Shown one piece after another: positions 31,010-44,286 of a stretch of DNA of 64,000 nt. Positions within the stretch are counted from its first letter, which is position 1. Every line of letters begins with the position of its first letter. A program made the translations under genes and the position numbers. This DNA is from Mixophyes australis (taxonomy: Eukaryota; Chordata; Amphibia; Anura; Limnodynastidae), in NCBI GenBank assembly GCA_036250195.1, contig JAVHZZ010000010.1, positions 104,443,278 to 104,507,277 of the forward strand, read 5' to 3'. The notes below the pieces were generated by a model that made no database searches, was not told the DNA's origin, and saw only the letters and a list, made by a program, of their open reading frames with translations.

Positions 31010-31280
31010 CCATAGGCAAACGGAGGGGAGGGGGGTTTCTAGTGCCTGGAAACCCCCCTCCAAGCCTGGGGCACTGTATAATTGAGGTGGCTGGACCCTG
31101 CCCCCGCTTCACACGATTCTGCTTGAAAAGGGAGAGCTGCACCTAACAGTAGTGTACGCAGCATTGCCCATGTATATTATGGGGATAGGAAGAGTTGGAG
31201 AGCAGCCAAGCACTGTCTAATATTATAGCCACGCCCCCTGGTGGCGTGGTGTGGAAACCTCCCCTCTACAAATCCTGCGT
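31010..31280. repeat. unclassified MITE-like repeat, copy 1 of 2
   Basis: Starts ATAGGCAAACGGAGGGGAGG and aligns, inverted, with 58520-58805. Shared pieces include GTGGCTGGACCCTGCCCC, CCCATGTATATTATGGGGAT, AGAGCAGCCAAGCACTGTCT and the GTGGAAACCTCCCCTCTACA end. The inner edges of the copy are themselves inverted (GGGGGGTTTC with GAAACCTCCCC), which suggests a DNA element. Confidence 0.65.
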
Positions 31281-31299
31281 TTTGTCTAATCTAACTGTT

Positions 31300-33332
31300 A
31301 TTCTTAACACAACCATCTGGTATCTCTGCTCACCTTGCTGCTTCCTATTCCCTGGCTCATACTTTACATCTTTTCCTCCTCTTTTCTCTCCTACTACCGC
31401 TGCTCTCTCTCGTTCCACTCACCTTTCTTGCTCTCACCATTTCCTCACTCCACTTGTAAGCCCTTACCCTCCTTGATTTCTGGAAGACTTTCAACTGTCT
31501 ATTCCACACCTTCTCTAGCTTTATCATGATTTACTCCTCTCTCACTTCTGTCCTCTCCCTCTATCACCCTGCTTCCCTTGTCCAACCTTTCCTTATTCTT
31601 CCTCCTCCACACTCCCCCCTCTCCCTTCCCACCCCCCTCCCAATTTCACTCCTCTCTTCTCTTCTGTTCCTCTGTGCCCCCTCCACCATCTTTATCTCTC
31701 TCCTCCCTTTCCCCACTCACACCCTTTCCCTCTTGCCCCCTTCGCTGCTCTTCTCTCAGCGTCAGTCTGTTCCTACCTACCTCCTCCCTCTCTTTCCCCC
31801 AGGAAATCTATTCCCTCATGTCACTCCTACCTTCTGCCTCTCCCATTCATAAACCCCCTTATCTGCCCCATCTCCACTCCTCCCCCACCTCTTGCTCCCC
31901 TGCCCCTCATCTCCTGTCTGCTGACAAATCCCCTCTTATTTCTGCTTCTCGTCCAATTCCAACTCTCTCTCCCTGTCATTCCCCTCGCTCCATATCATAC
32001 TCACCCTTGCAGTCGAGCAAACCAAACAATCACATCCACATCTCTCCTCTTCCCTCTCTTCCACTATCCTGTGGTCTCTGGAATGCCAGATCAGTCTGTA
32101 ACAAATTGAACTTTATCCATGATCTCTTTATCTCTAGATCCTTCAACCTGCTTGCCATCACTGAAACCTGGCTATCTCCCGAGGACACTACCTCTCCTGC
32201 TGCTCTCTCTTTCGGGGGCTTGTCCTTCTCCCACACACCCAGACCTGGGGAACGGCAAGGTGGTGGCGTTGGCATACTTCTCTCCTCCTGCTGCTCTTTT
32301 CGGGTTCTTCCCCATGAACCCTCCCTCTCTTTTTCCTCATTTGAGGTTCGCTCTATCTGCCTATTTCACCCACTCCACCTCCGTGTTGCTGTTATGTATC
32401 GTCCTCCCGGTCCTGTCTCCCAATTTCTTGATCACTTTGCCACCTGGCTCCCTCACTTTCTCTCCTCTGACCATCCCTCCCTAATCTTGGGAGACTTTAA
32501 TATCCCTATAGACAATCCCTCAGACCCTGCGGCCTCCAAACTTCTCTCCCTCTGCCCGCCTCATTTCTCTCTCCCGCCGATGTATCTCTGCGGTCTCCCT
32601 CCTACAGTCACTACATTGGCTCCTCATACCTTACAGAATTAAATTTAATCTCCTCACCCTCAACTTTAAAGCTCTTAATCATTCCTCCCCTCCCTACATC
32701 TCCAATCTCATCTCTACCTACATTGCTACCCGCCCCCTCCGCTCTGCCTGTGACCGCCGCCTCACTGCTTCACTGATCACCTCCTCTCACTCTCGTCTTC
32801 AGGACTTTGCCCGGGCTGCTCCCCAGCTGTGGAACGGATCTTCCACGTTCCATCAGGTTAGCATCTACTTTCAAAGACTTCAAGCGTGCCCTTAAGACTC
32901 ATTTCTTTATTCAAGTCTATCAGTCCTCCTTACTCCCTTGTCCTGGCTCTCTCCCCAGTTAGTACCACCCTATTTGTGTCTCCCCCTTCCCTTTAGGATG
33001 TAAGCTCTCAGGAGCAGGGCCCTCTTTCCTTGTGTGCTCCTTCTACTATTCCATCACCCCCTGTACCTCTTGGCTGCTTCCCTAGCCCTGTTTTCTTAAG
33101 CTTCGGCCTTCTTCTCAGTGATTTCTTCCATTTCTTTCACTCATTGTCCCAGAAATAATTTGATTTGCATTACCCTGTTACCTGTGTCTGTGTGTATATA
33201 TATTTTTGTTAATTTTTTGTTCTTTCTGTATCATGTTGTGTCATGGGTCACTGTTTTCTGTATATGTCATGTACAGCGCTGCGGACTCTTTGTGGCGCCT
33301 TATAAATTAAAGATAATAATAATAATACGTCT
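31300..33332 (+). mobile_element. L2-type LINE with internal deletion
   Basis: A plus-strand frame (31578-32642) enters an APE-type endonuclease: WNARSVCNKLN, LAITETWLS, GGGVGILLS, VAVMYRPPGP, LILGDFNIPIDNP. At about 32560 it jumps to the extreme C-terminus of the reverse transcriptase ORF (YRIKFNLLTLNFKALNH, PLRSACDRRLTA, AAPQLWNGS), so the polymerase core is deleted. The 3' UTR ends GTACAGCGCTGCGGACTC, GGCGCCTTATAAATTAAA and a (TAA)n tail. The T/C-rich sequence from about 31300 is probably its 5' region. Not active. Confidence 0.82.
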
Positions 33333-34200
33333 AGATTTCAGTTTCTATTGCAGAAAGAGTTGAGCAGAGATGTGGAGAGTAATTTAGACAAAAGATTTTA
33401 TTTTGGAGAATGAGATTATTGTAATTCAAGAAGGTAAATTTTAACAAAACAAAACAGTAGGATAGTCTCTAAAATGATGATAGTTGAAAACAATCTTGGA
33501 AAAATCTGTTCACCTTAATGACAGTGAGTCTATATAAAATAAATATTATTATTTTTTAAATGCAAAATATTAGATACAATATAAGACAGTAACATAAGTT
33601 ACAATTTTGGCATCAACCGATACAATATCCTCATTCCAAAACTATGGTTTGCAATATTTTTTTTTTGTTAAAAATCAGCATTTCATTAAACCTTTATTTT
33701 AACTCTGAGATACTTTTCGGCATTCACAGTTTGATATTTTTTTAAAGCCAAAAACGTCATTTATTTTTATATTCAAATTTATTTTCTACCAACTTTTACG
33801 TATAAATGCATAATTCTGACATCCATGGTAGGTTTACATTAGTAATACAAATTTACAATTTACAACTAATAGTTTTACAACTGTGTTCTATATTTTATTG
33901 TGGGAGAATATTACACGTTTTTTTGCCAACTTTTGAGAATATCCTTCATTGTCACTGTAGACAATAGGGACACTACAGTCCTCCAAATCACACGTTGCGC
34001 TACAGCATCTGTAAGAGACACCGTCTGGTAAATGTCCGGTCTGCAACCTGTTCAGTACTCTATGGTTGATTCACTAGCTGGAGTTTGTAGGACTATATGT
34101 CAGTTAAGTGTGTCTGCAGTCACCTAGCGCTAAGACGTAGCAGTCGCCATATTTCCGTAGACAAAGAATCATAGATTTCTACGGGAAGGCTTAGCCGAAA
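33333..34200. other. AT-rich upstream region of NDUFB7
   Basis: No exon, RNA gene or classified repeat seen. Composition shifts from very AT-rich to moderate GC from about 34200, where the NDUFB7 promoter and 5' UTR should lie. Confidence 0.4.
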
Positions 34201-34287
34201 TGGCTCCTATAAAAGTGACGGATGTGTGTTTGATTGGAGTTTTGTGTCATAGTAGTCAGCGGAGGTGACCCCTGGTGGCAGCGAAGG

Positions 34288-36150
34288 ATGGGCGCTCATC
34301 TGGTGCGGCGGTACCTGGGGGATGGCGAACCCGACCCGAAGACCCTACCGGCCAGCCCGGTGGGCCCACAGTTCGAGGAAAGGGGTACATGGTGCACCCA
34401 GCCCCCCCATATTAATGTACAGAGCCCCCTCCTTACCGAGCAGGGACCACCGTAGTGTCAGTGTCCCCCCTCCCCCATTATCCATGTACATTAAATATAG
34501 TTGATCTCCATGGGTTGGGGAACTAAAAGTCCCAGCATGTCAGCCATGACCAGGTACGGCATGCTGGGTCTTGTAGTTCTACAGCAGCTATTGAGACACT
34601 GGTGGTCAGCCATATTATCATCTCTTGCTCCTGTTATTTTCTACTTATTACCCTATAGAATAGGCTGGTGGGGCATGCTGAGCCTTGTAGTTCCACAGGT
34701 CAAGTAGGTCTACCCTATAATCTGACCCAAATCCTTCTATCGGTTGTGGCCTTGTTCTTCTATTTTGTCTGATTAAAGCTATTTTATTAAAGTTTGTTAG
34801 TATGTTAAGTCTTTCTCTTTGGACATTGGGAGGTATACTGTAGTGCCAATCACTATTATCCCTGATGCATATTCAATTATGTTGTAAAATATAAAATAAT
34901 AATGAAAATTGATCTTTCAAATATTCTTTTTACAGGTGCAATGAAAGTATTTAGAGGCTTAATTAGACTCGGGGGGTATATTTTCTACACAGTGGTTCCC
35001 CCACTGATTTTTCACGGTTTGTCATAATTTTCTTAAAATGACAATTTTATTGAAGACAAGTCCCAATGGGCTGTCTTTAATAAAAATTGCCATTTTAACA
35101 AAACGTCAGGAAATAGCCAAGAATCACTGGTTTGTGGAAACCGCCGCTTAGTAAATATGGAGTGTCTGGGCTATGTAGTGACTTTTGTATCACGAGACCT
35201 GCCATATCTATGAAAGATGATGACTATTAATTGCATCACTTGTATCATATACATTGTTGTTGGTTTCTATAACAAAATGACATCTATATCTGTTTTACTG
35301 GCTAAATCTGTATCATGTTCTTCAAACATCCCCCCAAATCTGTCATTTTTATTTTGATATCGGGTATAATGCACAATGTTCCAGACACTTGTCCTTGAGG
35401 ACTTACAATATAATATTTCTTGCCTGTGACACAATGAGACAGTCACTTGTCCAAGGTCACAGCTGTATGCGGCTATGTGTCCAATCAAACTAACAAAACA
35501 AACTAATTATGTCTGTCCAGTTCAAGTCCCTGGTCTATTTTTGTTGAGTGTTGTGTTGGTATTTCATGCACCTAGGTATATAATAATAACAGAGAGGTGG
35601 AGTAGTTGATGTATTTGGATAGCCGTGGTATTGTTTCCCTTTGAGGTAAGAAGTAAACGCGTAGTGCAATCCTATAGCTCTTCTCTCAATATAGGGGTTA
35701 TATAACTCCTGCTGTTCTGTCATTCAGTGATGGTCGCTACCCAGGAACAGATGAACCTTGCTCAGCTGCATGTGAGGCAGAGAGACTACTGCGCTCATCA
35801 TCTCATGAAATTCATGAAGTGTAAGAGAGACATGTGGCCGAATATCTTCGCCTGTAAGCACGAACGCCACGAATGGGACTACTGTGAGCACGAAGAGTGA
35901 GTATAGGTTTGAGTTACTCTTGTCTTGTGCATATCTCAGGGGGTCTTTACGGAGACTGCAGTGTAAATAAACTAAAAGCCAAGTAGGGAGGGGTGAAGAG
36001 GAGACTACTGCGACAGTTCATTGATAACACGTCTCCTCTGTCTTTTTTCTCTTTCTATCTTCTAGTTACGTGCTGCGAATGAAGCAATATGAGCGGGAGC
36101 GTCGCCTGTTAATGAGGAAGACGCAGAACCAGACGACAGAAGCCGCATAA
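34288..36150 (+). CDS. NDUFB7: NADH dehydrogenase 1 beta subcomplex subunit 7
   Basis: Three exons: 34288-34384, 35728-35896 and 36066-36150; 351 bases, 116 residues. It starts [12 protein letters not shown] as in human. The core holds [12 protein letters not shown] and [14 protein letters not shown], then [12 protein letters not shown]: the twin CX9C motifs that form two disulfides after import into the intermembrane space by the MIA40 route. [15 protein letters not shown] follows. NDUFB7 is an accessory subunit of respiratory complex I on the membrane arm. The C-terminus is about 20 residues shorter than in human, and lacks its last Lys/Ala-rich part. Gly2 is a myristoylation-type site. Splice sites are canonical (GTACAT, GTGAGT; TCATTCAG, ATCTTCTAG). 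Confidence 0.95.
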
Positions 36151-36201
36151 TATCCACAATCTTGTACTTTATAAAGGGAGGATTAATTATAAACGCTTTA
36201 A

Positions 36202-36207
36202 AATAAA
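36202..36207 (+). promoter_or_regulatory. polyadenylation signal of NDUFB7
   Basis: AATAAA, 52 bases after the stop codon, in sequence with no competing signal nearby. Confidence 0.75.
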
Positions 36208-36398
36208 GATTTCTGCTGTGATCAGTCTATTATCCTCATGTCATTGTGATCAGTCTGGGGTGTTCTATCCAAGAATGTATTAAAATCAACCTGATACTTG
36301 TACACAGTCAAAGCATTTGTTTGTTCTGCCCATGTAGCGTTCATGAGAATGTAGCCTATCCCTCCACTAGGAGCCAGTCCTCTGAATAATAGTCACGC

Positions 36399-36741
36399 CA
36401 TCATCATCATCATCTATTTATATAGCGCCACTAATTCTACAGCGCTGAACTCACATCAGTGCCTGCCCCATTGGAGCTTAGTCTAAATTCCCTAATATAG
36501 ACAGACACTCACACACAGAGAGGGGGGAGAGACTAGGGTCAATTTTGATAGCAGCCAATTAACCTACCAGTATGTTTTTGGAGTGTGGGAAGAAACCGGA
36601 GCACCCGGAGGAAACCCACGCAAACACGGAGAGAACATACAAACTCCTCACAGATAAGACCATGTTTGGGAATCAAACTCATGACCCCAGTGCTGTGAGG
36701 CAGAAGTGCTACCCACTAGGCCACTACGTCACTGGTTCGCC
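36399..36741 (-). mobile_element. tRNA-headed SINE, copy 4
   Basis: Same family as 11408-11762, with the (TGA)n tail at left. The head at the right edge is mutated (CACTACGTCACTGG in place of the usual CACCGTGCTGCC complement), so this copy is older. An ACAGACACTCACACACAGAG tract sits in the body. Confidence 0.8.
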
Positions 36742-38950
36742 CCATAAAATACTTCCTCCAGTGAGTAGGTGATGGGTCCTCTATTAGTGGCTGGCCATGC
36801 AATAAGTGGTTTAGTGGGTCACCTACAGATCACAGGTTCAGTGTAAATGGCAGCGTACATATTGCACTCTCATGGATCACATTGGACATGCATTCCATTC
36901 GAGTCCATCAAGACAATGTCAACCCGTTCCCAGTGACACAGATGCACTTACGATTGGGCTACACACACGCATATTGTATGTATGTTACACAAACCCATAG
37001 AAGCGCTTCATCCCTCCAATCTTACTCTGTCTATCCCTGGGCTTGTCTTCCCTTTGGCATTCTGCACCCGCTTATAGAAGTGGGCTACTATCAGGTAAAA
37101 ACCTACCTACATCAGTCCTGGAATAAAGCACTTGGTGAACATCGTTGTCCTACTGAGAACTGGCCGATTCAGCCATGGGATCGTTTTCTAGGACTGTGGT
37201 CATTGCTTGAAAGTAATTAGGACAATCATAGAAAAGTCTATTTTTTTCTGTTTTCCCCTATGTAGTACTAATAAGACATACAAAATAGGCATGATGCACA
37301 TTAATAATATCATTTGAATTATTACTGGGTAAGATAATTGCTGGTGCGTGGAACTTTTGAACGGCCGGATCCTACGCTTTGCCCACCCTAATGTATGGCC
37401 AAGTCAGACAGAGATCTTAACATTTGGCTATCGGGCCAAGCGTCAAGAAGTTGTTGGCTTAATGTCTTCATAAATAGCTATAGCAGCAGTGACGTCTACA
37501 GGCGATAAGAGGGTACTGACTGAGAAACTAGAGAGGAAATTCTGTGTTCTCTGCATAGGAAATCTAAAGGGATACTTTATATTTCTCTGCGTTGGATATC
37601 TAAAGTATCCCTGCAAAGATCCCACAATAATCTATGCAACTAAAATCATCACACATTTATATTGCTTCACAAATATTTTATATATTACTGATTGGAGAGT
37701 GACAGGTGTGTGGCTAGTGCTTAAACAGATTACAGGGTGTTGTATGCTATATACTCTGTTTATCTTGTAACACTACAATTATAAATGTGAGGTTTTCACC
37801 TCTGGCTAATTGAGGCTGGGTCAAGTGTTAAACTTTATGATGTTGGCTGTGTTTATTGCAACTGTACCCCAAACTCTTAAAACAATGAATTGCATGAGCC
37901 CAAAATATCAACATGTGCTGCTGAACACTATTATTTTAACCTAATGGAAGCTGCGTTTCCTCATGACTATTTTGTTTATGCTCAAACAAGGAAGAAAAAA
38001 AAAAAGTAAAGAAAGTCATTTAAAATGGAAAGTACCATCTTATAATATATAGACCTAAAATAGCTTTTATTCATAAACAATTAAAGATACCCATTCATGA
38101 CCAGGACAAAGTTTCAAGACAGCGAAATATAAAAGATAATTAAGTAGTATTTGTGATTATAAAGTTATAGAAATAAGTGATTAAATTAGTTCTGTGGTTG
38201 TGAGTTTTTAACAATCACATTTAGTCTGTTATTATTTCTCCCCAATTGCTCCCTTAGGGAGGTTATAAAGTCACATTAATTGTTTTTTTTATCCATTGTT
38301 CCCTATGGTTCTTATTCACCAAGAATCCTTATGGCTCAGTTATTTATCCAGATATATTATTTCTTCATATATCTCACTGGACACCAGGCCGTGCTCCTCA
38401 GACACAGTATCAGTCATACATACATTCCAGATGAAGCTGTGATCAGTTACTGGGGCCGGGGAAGCTGTAATATCTCTTAGCTGCCCAGTCCCTACATAAA
38501 GCTGATAGTTCTATATAAGGTGCATTGTTATCTCATATAGCTCAGACCCTCTCACACCACAGACAACGTACATTTCACTTAATGCTTGTTCAAGCCAAAC
38601 ATCTGAGAAGTGTCAGGATCTCCTTTTTCTGTCCTATCTCAGCCAATCAGAAACTTCCCATCTGGGATCAATCAGTGAGAGGGTTTCTCTCACTTACTCC
38701 ATATTAACCCATTCTGACTCATTATATCAGAGAAACAGAGATCCACAATATCACCTTCTCTAAGCATGTAAACCCGAAACTGTTATGATTCCCACATGAT
38801 AAGCAGTATATCAGTATAATAATATGCTGCTTATCTCATTAGTACAGCACAGTCTATCATTATCTTATATACTGATGGTTACATCTTGCTATGCACAATT
38901 ATTTTCCTTTCTATGCTCCAGTATAGAGTGTATTTTTCTCCTAATAAATA
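36742..38950. other. intergenic, no gene identified
   Basis: Short open frames without recognised homology. A small inverted repeat lies near 37555-37610 (AAAGGGATACTTTA facing TAAAGTATCC). No RNA gene seen. Confidence 0.4.
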
Positions 38951-39570
38951 TACAGTCATGGCCAAAAGTTTTGAGAATTACACAAGTATTGGTTTTCACA
39001 CAGTTTGCTGCTTCAGTGTTTTTAGACCTTTTTGTCAAATGTGTCTATGGTATACTGACGTAACATTACAAGCATTCCATAAGAGTCAAAGGCTTTTATT
39101 GACAACTACATTAAGTTTATGCAAAGAGTCAATATTTGCAGTGTTGACCCTTCTTTTTAAAGACCTCTGCAATTCGCCCTGGCAGCTGTCAATAAACTTC
39201 TGGGCCACATACTGACTGATGGCCGCCCATTCTTGTCTAATCAATGATTGGAGTTTGTCAGAATTTGTGGGTTTTTGTGTGTCCACCCGCCTTGTGAGCA
39301 TTGACCACAAGTTCTCAATGGGATTAAGGTCTGGGGAATTTCCTGGCAATGGACCCAAAATTTCAATGTTTTGATCCCAAATCACTTAGTTATCACTTAT
39401 TCCTTATAACAAGGTGCTCCATCATGCTGGAAAAGGCATTGTTCATCACCAAACTGTTCTTGGATGGTTGGGATAAGTTGCTCTTGGAGGATGTTTTGGT
39501 ACCATTATGTATTCATGGCTGTGTTCTTAGGCAAAATTTGTGTCATTCTCCAAACTTTTGGCCAGGACTA
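38951..39570 (-). mobile_element. Tc1/mariner transposon, internally deleted
   Basis: Begins TACAGTCATGGCCAAAAGTT and ends ACTTTTGGCCAGGACTA, an inverted pair. The minus-strand remnant (LPGNSPDLNPIENLWSML, then the C-terminal LKRRVNTANIDSLHKLN) is the same family as 20220-21227, with the 5' two thirds of the transposase missing. TA flanks it, as expected. Confidence 0.82.
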
Positions 39571-40850
39571 AAGGTGCTAATTCAGGTTTGATGTATCACT
39601 ATTTGCTATCGCTATTTTTCTTATTAAAAAAAAAGTCAGGATTTTCTGTTATATATTATTTCAATGCCTTTTATTGTATTATAAAGTTATAGAAATATAT
39701 ATTAATTAAACGTTTATTAATCCAGTCTTAATTCTGACCATTATATAAAATAAATTCCTCTTTTATCCCAAAATAGTATTCCTATAGTAGAGTATTCCTA
39801 TAGCATAGCTTCCCATCCTCTTTCATCAGAAAAGATTTTCAACATTGTCATCCTTTATCTAAGATTGCTGCATTCCCTGTTAATGTTCCAACAATAATGA
39901 TACGTTATACATTCTCCCTTTATCTTCAGAAGTCAAACCAATCCCACTGACATCAACATGAGTAAGTAAAGCCTGTAAGGGGATTTGAACTTGAGCTGTA
40001 GACCATGTACTGTGCTCATATCATCCAGCTATTAGTTCAATGAGACACTTGCTGCTTCTATCAGGCTATTCAGATACAACAATCATACATTCATGTCTAT
40101 TGATCTCATTATTGTCTTATGTCATTTCCCTATTAATTCAATATCCTAAACCTCAAATCACAACAAGAAATGTTCTTAAACCAAATATACAGTGATTATT
40201 ATTGTGAAAAATTATTGTTTGTTAAATTTCATTTATTTTTATTTTTTATGTACTCTATTTAATTTTTATATTTATTTTTTTTCATTAGTAAACTAAATGA
40301 AAATTAGTGAATTATTATACAGTCATTTCTTGCAGAAACAATAAGATCTATTTTTTTTTTAATTAAAAACAAAACTTTCATTTAAAGGTGACTAAGGTGT
40401 CCTATCTCATTCATTTTTCTTGATTCTGTGAGTGTTTTAATGTGTTTATTCTAATGTTGGTTGATGATAATGGGATATGCATAATCTTCACATTTATGTA
40501 TTTTCTTATTTCTCTAATATATAGCCACCGTATATATCTATATGTCTCTCCAGATTTCTTTATTAATTAGTAAAATCTAGGTCCTATATCTATACAGTTC
40601 CCCAATCTGACTAAATAGGACAATTTTAATTATTTACATCAATCTTTATTCAGAAAAACGTCAGATCTTCGATAGTCTGACTATACAAATGCTATTATCT
40701 CTCACCCTTCTAAATATGAGGTTTATAGTCATTCCTTTTAGACTATTCATCAGGATTATCATTCTAGTTTCAAGTCTCAATAATTCCCCATAAATATGTC
40801 CCCCTCTAATGCCCAACTGAATCTGTTCCTGGACATAATTTTACAAATCT
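39571..40850. other. very AT-rich intergenic DNA
   Basis: Nothing coding is supported. Long A/T tracts. Parts of it may be the decayed downstream end of the Penelope-like fragment. Confidence 0.35.
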
Positions 40851-40859
40851 TTCGTATTA

Positions 40860-41100
40860 CTGTTGTTTTATTTTAAATGTCGTGCAACACTTGAGATTGG
40901 TTTGTACTTGGCTATATCCCTTGCCGCGTTTCTGATATTTCCAAAATACATTGCTTGAGCAATCTATTGGTCTTGCCAATATAGACTTTATCACAAGGAC
41001 ATTTTAATCAGTTGACAATTTATAAAGCTTTTTATATTACACTTAATCTGGTATCTTTCAGCATTTTTTGCAAAAGGATGCATTGCTAAGCTGAATTCTG
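40860..41100 (-). pseudogene. Penelope-like element GIY-YIG fragment
   Basis: Minus-strand reading gives IKCNIKSFINCQLIK, then after a one-base shift KCPCDKVYIGKTNRLLKQ. This is the pre-GIY cysteine region and the GIY-YIG-type (VYIG) endonuclease start that close Penelope-like retroelements. A TAG and further decay follow. The reverse transcriptase part was not recognised. Confidence 0.55.
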
Positions 41101-41479
41101 AACTGCGGATTTGGTGTACCCCTAATTACACTTACAGCTTTCTTTTAACACAGCCTACCTAGTTATTGCATTATCATCCAACTCATGAATACTTCTACTA
41201 GATTGGTTTTCATTACAATATAGGGTGAACTATCCATGATTTATTACAAACACAGTGATGTATGCATTGGACATACGCACTATTAATCTGTCTCCATTGC
41301 AATGTACCTAAATATTAAATTGAAAATTAATATTATCAACATAATAAATTTTGCAGTATGATGACAGTCGCTGTATTATATTATAAAAGGATAGTTTCTC
41401 CTCTAATGAGGACTTGCTGCAGCCTTAAGTTATAATAGACCAGAACTTGGCGACCTATGCTCCCCAGATGCTGTGAAAC

Positions 41480-42583
41480 TACAATAGATGTCAACATTTA
41501 AAAATATTTTTCAGGGCCCCTGTTGCTGAGGCTGTGAATCAGCCAGTCACAGAGATTCTTGCCAAACCATGGTGCACTACAATATCCATCATGATAAGTT
41601 TGCAGAATGTATTATTAACTTTTATCCTAACCTGCAAGCTCGCTGCCTAGGTGTGATCCTGGACTCAGAACTATCCTTTATTCCCCATAATGATTTTATC
41701 TTTAAATCCTGTTACACACACCTAAAAAACATTTCCAGAATACGCACATATCTCACACAAGACATTGCAAAAACTTTAACTCATGCACTCATCATCTCCC
41801 GCATTGACTATTGCAATTCCCTTCTTACTGGTCTTCCCCGAATCAGACTCTAATCCCTACAATCTGTTTTGCACACAGCGGCTAGATTGATTTTCCGTGC
41901 AAATCGTTCTTCCTCTGTGGAGCCGCTCTGTCAGTCTCTAAGTTGGTTGTCTGTTTATTACCGAATCCAATATAAAATTCTTCTACTAACATATAAGGCC
42001 GTCAACAAAATTGCACCGACATACATCTCCTCACTTGTCTCAAAATATCTCCCAAATCGACACCTCCGTTCTGCACAAGATCTGTATCTATCTTCCACTC
42101 TCATCACATCCTCCCATTCCCAGTCACAGGACTATTTTCAGGCTGCACCCACTTTGTGGAATTCCCTCCCTCGCACAGTAAGACTTTCCTCTAGTCTTCA
42201 AACCTTCAAGCGTTCTCTGAAAACCCACCTCTTCAGACAAGCTTATAATATTCCTCAACCACCCTCTTAATCTCCCTAGGTTACCCTATTACCACCCTCT
42301 ACACAGCTAACACAAGACAACAACCCTCTGATCAACATAGTTGTGTGACTGATCACACAGCCCACTCAATACATTTTACCTTTGCATTCTAGCTGGACCA
42401 ATATGCAATATGTAGCACTTACCCTCATGTATCAAACTCCCATTGTCCCATAGATTGTAAGCTTGCGGGCAGGACTACTTACCTCTCTGTATGTATTACC
42501 CACTATCGTATTATTACTGTGTTTGTTCCCAATTGTAAAGCGCGACAGAATTTGCTGGCCCTATATAATAAATTGATGATGAA
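41480..42583 (+). mobile_element. L2-type LINE 3' fragment
   Basis: Plus-strand remnants cover the end of reverse transcriptase: LQARCLGVILDSELSF, IARTLT-like sequence, ALIISRIDYCNSLLTGLP, then after a stop at 41851 LHTAARLIFRANRSSS, YRIQYKILLLTYKAVN, AAPTLWNSLPRTVR and TFKRSLKTHLFRQAY. The 3' UTR has GATTGTAAGCTTGCGGGCAG and ends GGCCCTATATAATAAATTGA plus TGATG. It is 5' truncated and carries a few stops. Confidence 0.82.
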
Positions 42584-42599
42584 AGCTTTGAGATACTAC

Positions 42600-43376
42600 G
42601 TAGCTCTGTACATTGAGGGGACCATATTTCAAATTACATATCTTGACATGAAACCGAAGGTAAAGGTCACCCTGCCCACATGACCTTTCAATCTAAGAGG
42701 CGTGGGGAACACATGATACATAAAGTGGTAGAATAATAATTGTAACTGGGGATGGGGAAAGTGCAGATAGCTATTGTTAGGCAGCAGAGTAATCAGCCTC
42801 CAATAATAAGTCATTGGTGACTGGCATTTCTGTGCAGCTACCGCTGGTGTAGCGCTGTGGGATAGAGGAGACACAAAACATCAACCAGTCACTGTAGAAA
42901 TCAAAGAGCAGCTGCAAACGACCCCGACGTCACCATTTATCATAAGTTAGATGTGTCCCTCTACTGGTTTTAGAGGAGGCTTCTGCTCTGAGCCGGCACC
43001 TTGTGGTTATATGTCAGTTTGGAGTAACGGTGTTTATCTTTAGCAGCGCAGTTGGTGCTGGAAATAGAGCCCGGACAGTTGTTCCCCATGATTTTTGGTG
43101 GCAGCTGCTGTCGCCAAGGAGGAAGCGAAGATCACCAAAGTAGGGACAGAGATGGCAGCAGCGATGATAGCTGAATCACTGGGGTGGTATCCAGCACATC
43201 TATATAACCCTGTCCTTGGTGTGATGACTTCCTGACACTACTACAATAAGTCCCCACACCCTGAACAAATTTTAACTGTTTTATATTTATGGGAAGACGA
43301 TTGGGAGGTCGGGCACAGAGATGATCTAAAGTGCTAACATATCCGACTCTCCTCTGCATCCAAACATTATAAAATG
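42600..43376. other. intergenic, no feature identified
   Basis: No exon or repeat family recognised. Confidence 0.35.
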
Positions 43377-43567
43377 TTAATATGACGTTTTATTTTTTTT
43401 TTGCATCTTATTACTTAAATAAATATTAACCTCTAAAGCCCGAAGATAAAGAATAGATATAAGAATTGCAACCAACATGCAGAAAACAAGAGGAACTATA
43501 CTGTGCGGTGGGTCAGTATTGGAAACAGGGACATTTCCATAGGGAAATTTAAACCAGGGACTGTCAA
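43377..43567 (-). CDS. candidate last exon of an unrecognised membrane protein
   Basis: After a possible acceptor (TGTACTTCATAG, ending 43568), an open frame of about 63 codons encodes DSPWFKFPYGNVPVSNTD, a hydrophobic helix of about 20 residues (SIVPLVFCMLVAILISIL), then RALEVNIYLSNK and a Lys-rich end before TAA. No in-frame ATG precedes the helix. It lies between NDUFB7 and SVIP on the opposite strand. The composition of the first half looks like real protein, but I recognise no family and found no upstream exon. Confidence 0.35.
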
Positions 43568-43763
43568 CTATGAAGTACAAGTCCCCTCATGACTCTATCT
43601 CTGTCTCTTGTGTGTGTGTTTATACATGCTCTGACAACCTGTGGCTCTCCAGCTGTGTGAGAACTACAAGACCCAGGATAACCATAGCCTCCAAGGTTAC
43701 TATTTATGCAGACTTAAGTAAGGTGGTGGGACTACAAGGCCCAGCATGATCACTCACACTGCA

Positions 43764-43766
<3 letters not shown>

Positions 43767-43812
<46 letters not shown>

Positions 43813-43813
43813 T

Positions 43814-43893
<80 letters not shown>
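43767..43893. repeat. (TA)n microsatellite
   Basis: Two long AT blocks separated by ACACTCACAC. Tyr-Ile repeat frames across it are artefacts. Confidence 0.93.
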
Positions 43894-43898
<5 letters not shown>

Positions 43899-44286
43899 AT
43901 CAGTGGTTCTGCAGCTGTAGTGAAAGTAATTACAAAGACTGCGCAGGACAAAGTGATTCATGGGATGACTGTACTTAAATCTGGAATCTTCCAGAGATTT
44001 TCCAGCTTTGTGGTGACACATTTTTGACATTCCAAGTCTCCAGTACAGGGGACATATTGTTGTCGCTCAGCGTGTACAAACCTATGGGGTCTGGTCTACG
44101 GGGAAATGGCCGCGTCAAAGACGACCTGGGGACATTTTTTTAATCTGAGTCTCAGCTCTAGCCAATGTCAGCATGTTGTTGTGATTGTGAAAGGCCGCTC
44201 CCCGGGCTGTCCTACTCCCTCCTCCCCGTGTCCCTCACTCTGATCCCCGCAGGAGGAGCACTGGGAGCTGGTCCTGGCTGGCAGAG

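Noticed and set aside
43764..44030. Tyr-Ile repeat frames
   Set aside because: Translation of (TA)n.
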